Source: a virus | Reading direction: 5' to 3' (one strand) | IMG/VR virus record: IMGVR_UViG_3300018080_000387 | Coordinates: 1-34,658 of that record | DNA length: 34,658 nucleotides | The notes under the pieces: generated by a model | What the model saw: the letters and a program-made list of their open reading frames with translations, nothing else | Told to the model about the DNA's origin: nothing | The model's database searches: none | In this document: positions 31,103 to 34,658 of the stretch, piece after piece | Position numbering within the stretch: position 1 is the first letter of the stretch | Layout of the letters: every line of letters begins with the position of its first letter | Made by a program: the position numbers and the translations under genes

Positions 31103-31693
31103 ATGAGCGTTGTCGAAAAACTGGCGAATCATCTCACCGACGAGCAGATGGAGAAAGTTGGTCACCGGGTGCGTAGATTCATGGAGGAGGTCCGAAACGA
31201 CCCTCAGTTCCGCGCTGAGGTTCTGGAGAAGACTGCCATCATGACGGACCCCACGAAGATGAAGACTCTTTTGGGTCTTTTGGCGGGCGGCGGCGCCATC
31301 GGCATTGGCTCCGGATTGGCAGCTACGGCCTACAACAAGATCTCGAAAGGCATCGAAACCAGGCAGTTGGCTGCGCAAAAGCCTAAGTATTACAAGGCCA
31401 TGATCGAGGCCAACCCTGATCTTGGCTCATCTGAAGTGAGCGCTCGGGACGTGCAGAAGCACTTCAACACGCTCTTTAAGTTCAACCCTCAGTACGCCTC
31501 TGACCCGGTGGTGGCTGGGACCTACGTGACCAACTCTCTGGAGATGGCGAGACCGAGTCTCGACACCGTGAACAACCTGGTTCAGGCCCGTCGTAACATG
31601 ATTGAGGCAAGGGGCGAAAACCCGGCGATGGCCGCCACCAAAACTGTGAGCACACTTGCTGGGATGGCGGGGAAAGCGGCCCTGGGCGGATAG
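31103..31693 (+). CDS. Late protein with one membrane-like segment (196 aa)
   Basis: ATG 31103 lies 4 nt after the previous stop with CAGGTGA upstream; the open frame reaches back to 30992 but without a better start. The N-terminal helix carries VLEKTAIM (Lys-x-Ala site). A Gly-rich hydrophobic segment follows (about residues 54-74, LLGLLAGGGAIGIGSGLAAT), then a soluble domain with VQKHFNTLFKFNPQYASDPV and VAGTYVTNSLEMARPS, which I believe recurs in large-phage late operons but has no known function. It directly precedes the probable prohead protease gene (stop and start adjacent), so it is likely a head or internal virion protein. Confidence 0.75.
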   Translation: MSVVEKLANHLTDEQMEKVGHRVRRFMEEVRNDPQFRAEVLEKTAIMTDPTKMKTLLGLLAGGGAIGIGSGLAATAYNKISKGIETRQLAAQKPKYYKAMIEANPDLGSSEVSARDVQKHFNTLFKFNPQYASDPVVAGTYVTNSLEMARPSLDTVNNLVQARRNMIEARGENPAMAATKTVSTLAGMAGKAALGG

Positions 31694-34658
31694 ATGCTCA
31701 AGCTCGCGACATTCAAGGGGGTATCGGACGAGGGCGAGCCGCTCGTCCAGGTGTTCCACAAAGGGGACTCAGTTCCGAAGCTCGCCGGCGCGATGATGCC
31801 GGAGGTTCAGAGCTGGTTGAGCCAGTACCAGCCCGAGAAAGGGAAGACTGCGGTCCTAGTCAACGCGATGGGCTCATCCGAGTATTGGGGCCAGAACATC
31901 AACGGCGACCTGTTCCCCGAGGGCGGCCTGGTCCATGATTGTCGCAATCATCCTGAGACTCAGCACCCGGTGGATGATTTCACCGGGAAGGTGATACCCG
32001 CCTACGGGTACTGGACTTTTCTCCACGCCTACCCGTTTGTCCACCACAAGAACAAGGACCCCAACCGCGCGTTTGGGAAGGTGGTCCTCGCATGCTGGAA
32101 CCCGCGCATGCACCGGGTCGAGCTCGTCATCATCCTTGATCACGAGCTCGCCATGCAGCACGGCGCCCAGCACGTCATCGATCGCATCATGGCCGGGGAG
32201 TTCCCGGACGTCAGCATGGGCTGCTTCACATCTGGGACCATGGTGACCATGGCGGACGGCACCCGTCGTCCGATAGAGGACATCAAAGTCGGTGACGAGG
32301 TCCTGACCCACAAGGGTAGGGCGCGCAAGGTTACAGAGCTCCATCGCCGGAAGTACAAGGGTGACCTCTACAGCATCAAAGCGGAAGCCCACCCGACCAT
32401 CCGATGTACCAGAGGACATCCCTTCCTGGCCTACGCACAGGCGCAAGTGAAAAAGAAGGATGATCACGCCAACTGGAAATGGCGTGATCGTACCGTTGGT
32501 GAGCCTGAATGGTTGGAGGCCAGTGCCCTCCGTGGTGAGTACTTGATTGAGCCTATACGGGCCGTTCGTCCACGAGGACCATACCCTTTGCGTGGATCCA
32601 GAGCTGAGGCCCGCCTGCTTGGTTATTACTTGGCGGAAGGTCACCTCCTGCGGAGCAGGTCAGGTGAGATCTCAGGCATCGAGTTGACGACCCATAAGGA
32701 CGATCTTGTCCACGACGAGATTGAAGAGCTGTGCGAGCAGTACGGAACCCAGAACCCTCCATCGTTTCACCAGCGCGTCAACTCCGAGGATTCCATCGGG
32801 GTCTATATCTTCGACCGGGACCTTGCAATGACGTGCCTCCGGCACGCCTCACAGTACTCCCGTGAGAAGTGCTTGTCCGAGCGAGTGGTTGGGGCGGAGA
32901 CCGAATACGTCAAGGAGTTGATCGGCGCCTACGCAAACGGTGATGGTTGCGGCTACGATGGTACGCTCAAACTGTCGACGGCGTCTGAGGATCTGGCCTG
33001 GCAGCTGGCGTCTATGCTCCATCGCGTGGACGCTATGCCTTCGGTTTCCTGCCTCACGCACAAAGCCGGCTCTGGGTTCTCTACCGAAGACACCTATGAA
33101 TGGGTGGTCCACATCGGGAAGCAGTGGGCACCGATCCTGGCCCCGTACTGTGGCAAGGTAGACCCTGTTGAGGTCATCAAATCGAAGAACTCCCGCAAGC
33201 GCATTCGCGATGAGGTCCTCACACCCATCCGCGAGATCTCCTCGATGTACGTAGAGACCGACGTCTACAACTTTGAGGTCGAAGAGGACAACAGCTACCT
33301 CGTCGAGGGCATTGCCGTCCACAACTGCAAGGTCCCGTACGACGTCTGCGCCATCTGCGGCCACAAATCGAAGACTCGGAAGGACTACTGCAACTGCATC
33401 CGTTACATCGGGATGAACAAGATCCTCGATGACGGCCGGCAGATCGGGGTCATCAACCTGCACCCCCGGTTCTTCGACATCAGCTTCGTGTTCATCGGCG
33501 CCGACAAGACCGCCAAGGTCATGTGCAAGCTTGGGTCCGGACTTTGGGTCCCTCAGTCCATCGTTGATGCTGAGATGGTCTACGGCACCTCCGAGGATGA
33601 CGGTGAACTCGTGAAGGCGGCGAGTCGCCGCAGAGAGATCGTGGACTTCTACCTGGGGAAAAGAGACACCCCTCCAGGTAGTGTCGAGAGGCGCGCAGAA
33701 GTCCACGACTTCTATACGAAAGCTGCTGAGGCCCCTGACGACGAGGCTCCACGTAATCTGCACTACGTCTCCACTGAGGAGCGTGCCATGGCTGATGGTG
33801 AGGATCTTCGGAACATTATAGCCCAGAAGCTGTCCACCGATGGTGAGTCGGTGGTTCGCGTCGACAAGGTAGCGCCCCCTCCGCCGAAGACCTACTTCGG
33901 GAGGTCTGACAACCAGGGGAATCTGGGTAATCGAGCTGTCATGGACGGTGAGCTGAAGACTAACGCTGACGCAGATGACGCCGATCAGACTCCCGAGCCA
34001 CTGTACCCGGGTCGTGGGAAGGTAGCGTCGATACCTCTACACGCTTTGCTAGGTGGGGGCCTCGGTGCGGGCGTCGGTGCACTGTCAGGGGAGGACGCTG
34101 GTCGCGGAGCCCTCTTGGGAGGAGGAGCTGGTCTTCTCGCTGGTGCGGGAGCGGGCGCACTTGGTAAGCACGTCATCGGCCCTGCGGTAAAGAGGGAGTT
34201 TCTTCGGCCCGGGAAGAAAATCAGGGACGCCGGCACGAAGATTCAGATGCTGTCGGATCTCCGCCGCCAAGCGAAAAAAGCGGGAAACACTGACCTGTCT
34301 CGTCAGGCGGTTGATGCCATGAACAAAATTGTTCAGGACATCAGGAAGCCGCTGGCGAAGCATCGAGAGTTCGTTACGTCGAGCCAGGGGTTTGCGGACA
34401 AGATTCCCGGGCCCACGAGCAACGTAGTAGCGGGAGTCGCAGGGGCGGGGGCAGGAGCTCTAGCCCCTCAGCTGTTCCCCAAGGAAGGGTCCGCAACCTG
34501 CAAGGAGTGCGGCAAAGAGAAGAAGGAAACCGACAACGGCGTCGAGTGCGATTGTGGGGTAAGGCTCGCCTCCATCAGAATTGGCCCGCCACCAAAGCCC
34601 AACCGAAAAGAGTATCCTTTCGTTGGCACTATCAACTTCCGTGGACTCATGATCCACG
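31694..34658 (+). CDS. Probable prohead protease with intein and long C-terminal extension, partial
   Basis: The frame is open from ATG 31694 to the window edge (988 codons) and continues beyond. The N-terminal extein has NINGDLFPEGGL, then a His cluster in FLHAYPFVHHKNKDP (about 105-125), then DVSMG (172-176), followed after the intein by KVPYDVCAICGHKSKTRK and DISFVFIGADKTAKVM. This His...Ser layout matches phage head-maturation serine proteases of the gp21/S78 type; Ser174 is the candidate nucleophile. A Cys cluster (CAIC, CNC) after the junction looks like a zinc site. The long tail holds Lys-x-Ala sites, a Gly-zipper stretch (about 781-826) and a second Cys cluster CKEC/CDC (about 936-956). 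Such an extension is unusual and may be a fused scaffold or internal protein. Confidence 0.7.
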   Translation, partial: MLKLATFKGVSDEGEPLVQVFHKGDSVPKLAGAMMPEVQSWLSQYQPEKGKTAVLVNAMGSSEYWGQNINGDLFPEGGLVHDCRNHPETQHPVDDFTGKVIPAYGYWTFLHAYPFVHHKNKDPNRAFGKVVLACWNPRMHRVELVIILDHELAMQHGAQHVIDRIMAGEFPDVSMGCFTSGTMVTMADGTRRPIEDIKVGDEVLTHKGRARKVTELHRRKYKGDLYSIKAEAHPTIRCTRGHPFLAYAQAQVKKKDDHANWKWRDRTVGEPEWLEASALRGEYLIEPIRAVRPRGPYPLRGSRAEARLLGYYLAEGHLLRSRSGEISGIELTTHKDDLVHDEIEELCEQYGTQNPPSFHQRVNSEDSIGVYIFDRDLAMTCLRHASQYSREKCLSERVVGAETEYVKELIGAYANGDGCGYDGTLKLSTASEDLAWQLASMLHRVDAMPSVSCLTHKAGSGFSTEDTYEWVVHIGKQWAPILAPYCGKVDPVEVIKSKNSRKRIRDEVLTPIREISSMYVETDVYNFEVEEDNSYLVEGIAVHNCKVPYDVCAICGHKSKTRKDYCNCIRYIGMNKILDDGRQIGVINLHPRFFDISFVFIGADKTAKVMCKLGSGLWVPQSIVDAEMVYGTSEDDGELVKAASRRREIVDFYLGKRDTPPGSVERRAEVHDFYTKAAEAPDDEAPRNLHYVSTEERAMADGEDLRNIIAQKLSTDGESVVRVDKVAPPPPKTYFGRSDNQGNLGNRAVMDGELKTNADADDADQTPEPLYPGRGKVASIPLHALLGGGLGAGVGALSGEDAGRGALLGGGAGLLAGAGAGALGKHVIGPAVKREFLRPGKKIRDAGTKIQMLSDLRRQAKKAGNTDLSRQAVDAMNKIVQDIRKPLAKHREFVTSSQGFADKIPGPTSNVVAGVAGAGAGALAPQLFPKEGSATCKECGKEKKETDNGVECDCGVRLASIRIGPPPKPNRKEYPFVGTINFRGLMIH
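31765..31775. repeat. Dispersed palindrome copy GGACTCAGTTC
   Basis: This copy lies 71 nt inside the probable protease gene and extends to GGGACTCAGTTCC. It is read as G-D-S-V-P codons, the same context as the copy in the RNA polymerase gene. Confidence 0.7.
32222..33325 (+). other. Intein with LAGLIDADG endonuclease in the protease gene
   Basis: It occupies codons 177-544 (368 aa). Block A is textbook (CFTSGTMVTMADGTRRPIED then VGDEVLT), block B is TRGHPF, the endonuclease helices are LLGYYLAEG (near 309) and LIGAYANGDG (near 409), and the end is VYNFEVEEDNSYLVEGIAVHN followed by Cys. All splicing residues (Cys1, His-Asn, +1 Cys) are present, so splicing should be efficient. Excision joins DVSMG to CKVPYDVC, right beside the candidate catalytic serine. 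Confidence 0.95.

Noticed and set aside
31874-33763. Minus-strand frames of 256 aa and 304 aa opposite the protease/intein gene
   Set aside because: The plus frame has complete intein and protease motifs; the antisense frames have none.

Overview
The window is part of a tailed double-stranded DNA bacteriophage genome (Caudoviricetes-type), probably a large one. The evidence is a large terminase subunit, a portal protein, a probable prohead protease and a baseplate/spike-like protein. There is also a phage-style replication/repair block and a complete multisubunit-type RNA polymerase encoded as one polypeptide. The base composition looks mid-50s percent GC by eye. Genes are packed with 1-4 nt overlaps and purine-rich GGAGG-type ribosome binding sites, so the host is a bacterium. 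The host genus cannot be told from the sequence. No tRNA, rRNA, CRISPR or insertion sequence was seen.

Layout. (1) 1-4291, minus strand: a tightly coupled operon reading leftwards with a Cys-rich protein, an XRE-type helix-turn-helix protein, an SF2 helicase, a small unknown protein, a family 4 uracil-DNA glycosylase and two unknown proteins, the last cut by the window edge. (2) 4343-9803, plus: virion/morphogenesis genes ending in the portal protein. (3) 9807-10801, minus: small zinc-ribbon and membrane proteins ending at an intrinsic terminator. (4) 10972-23368, plus: the 2055-aa beta-beta' RNA polymerase fusion, a spike-like protein, three unknown proteins and a P-loop/HExxH fusion protein. 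(5) 23413-25976, minus: small genes led by RNase HII and one unknown. (6) 26003-28864, plus: large terminase interrupted by an intein. (7) 28843-29130, minus: a small DNA-binding protein. (8) 29199-34658, plus: virion genes ending in a probable prohead protease that also carries an intein and runs off the window.

How the parts fit together. The phage-encoded polymerase could transcribe phage genes independently of host rifampicin-sensitive RNAP, because several residues of the rifampicin pocket are replaced. It sits between the portal and spike genes, so it may be packaged in the virion. UDG, helicase and RNase HII serve DNA repair and replication. Terminase, portal and protease make and fill the head. 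The late region is repeatedly broken by short oppositely oriented cassettes.

The most unexpected signal is an 11-bp palindrome, GRACTSAGTYC. It occurs exactly eight times, with at least nine one-mismatch copies, scattered through genes in two different reading frames and in both terminators. About 0.07 exact copies are expected by chance. It resembles a dispersed operator or stoperator-like system, and the XRE protein is a candidate binder.
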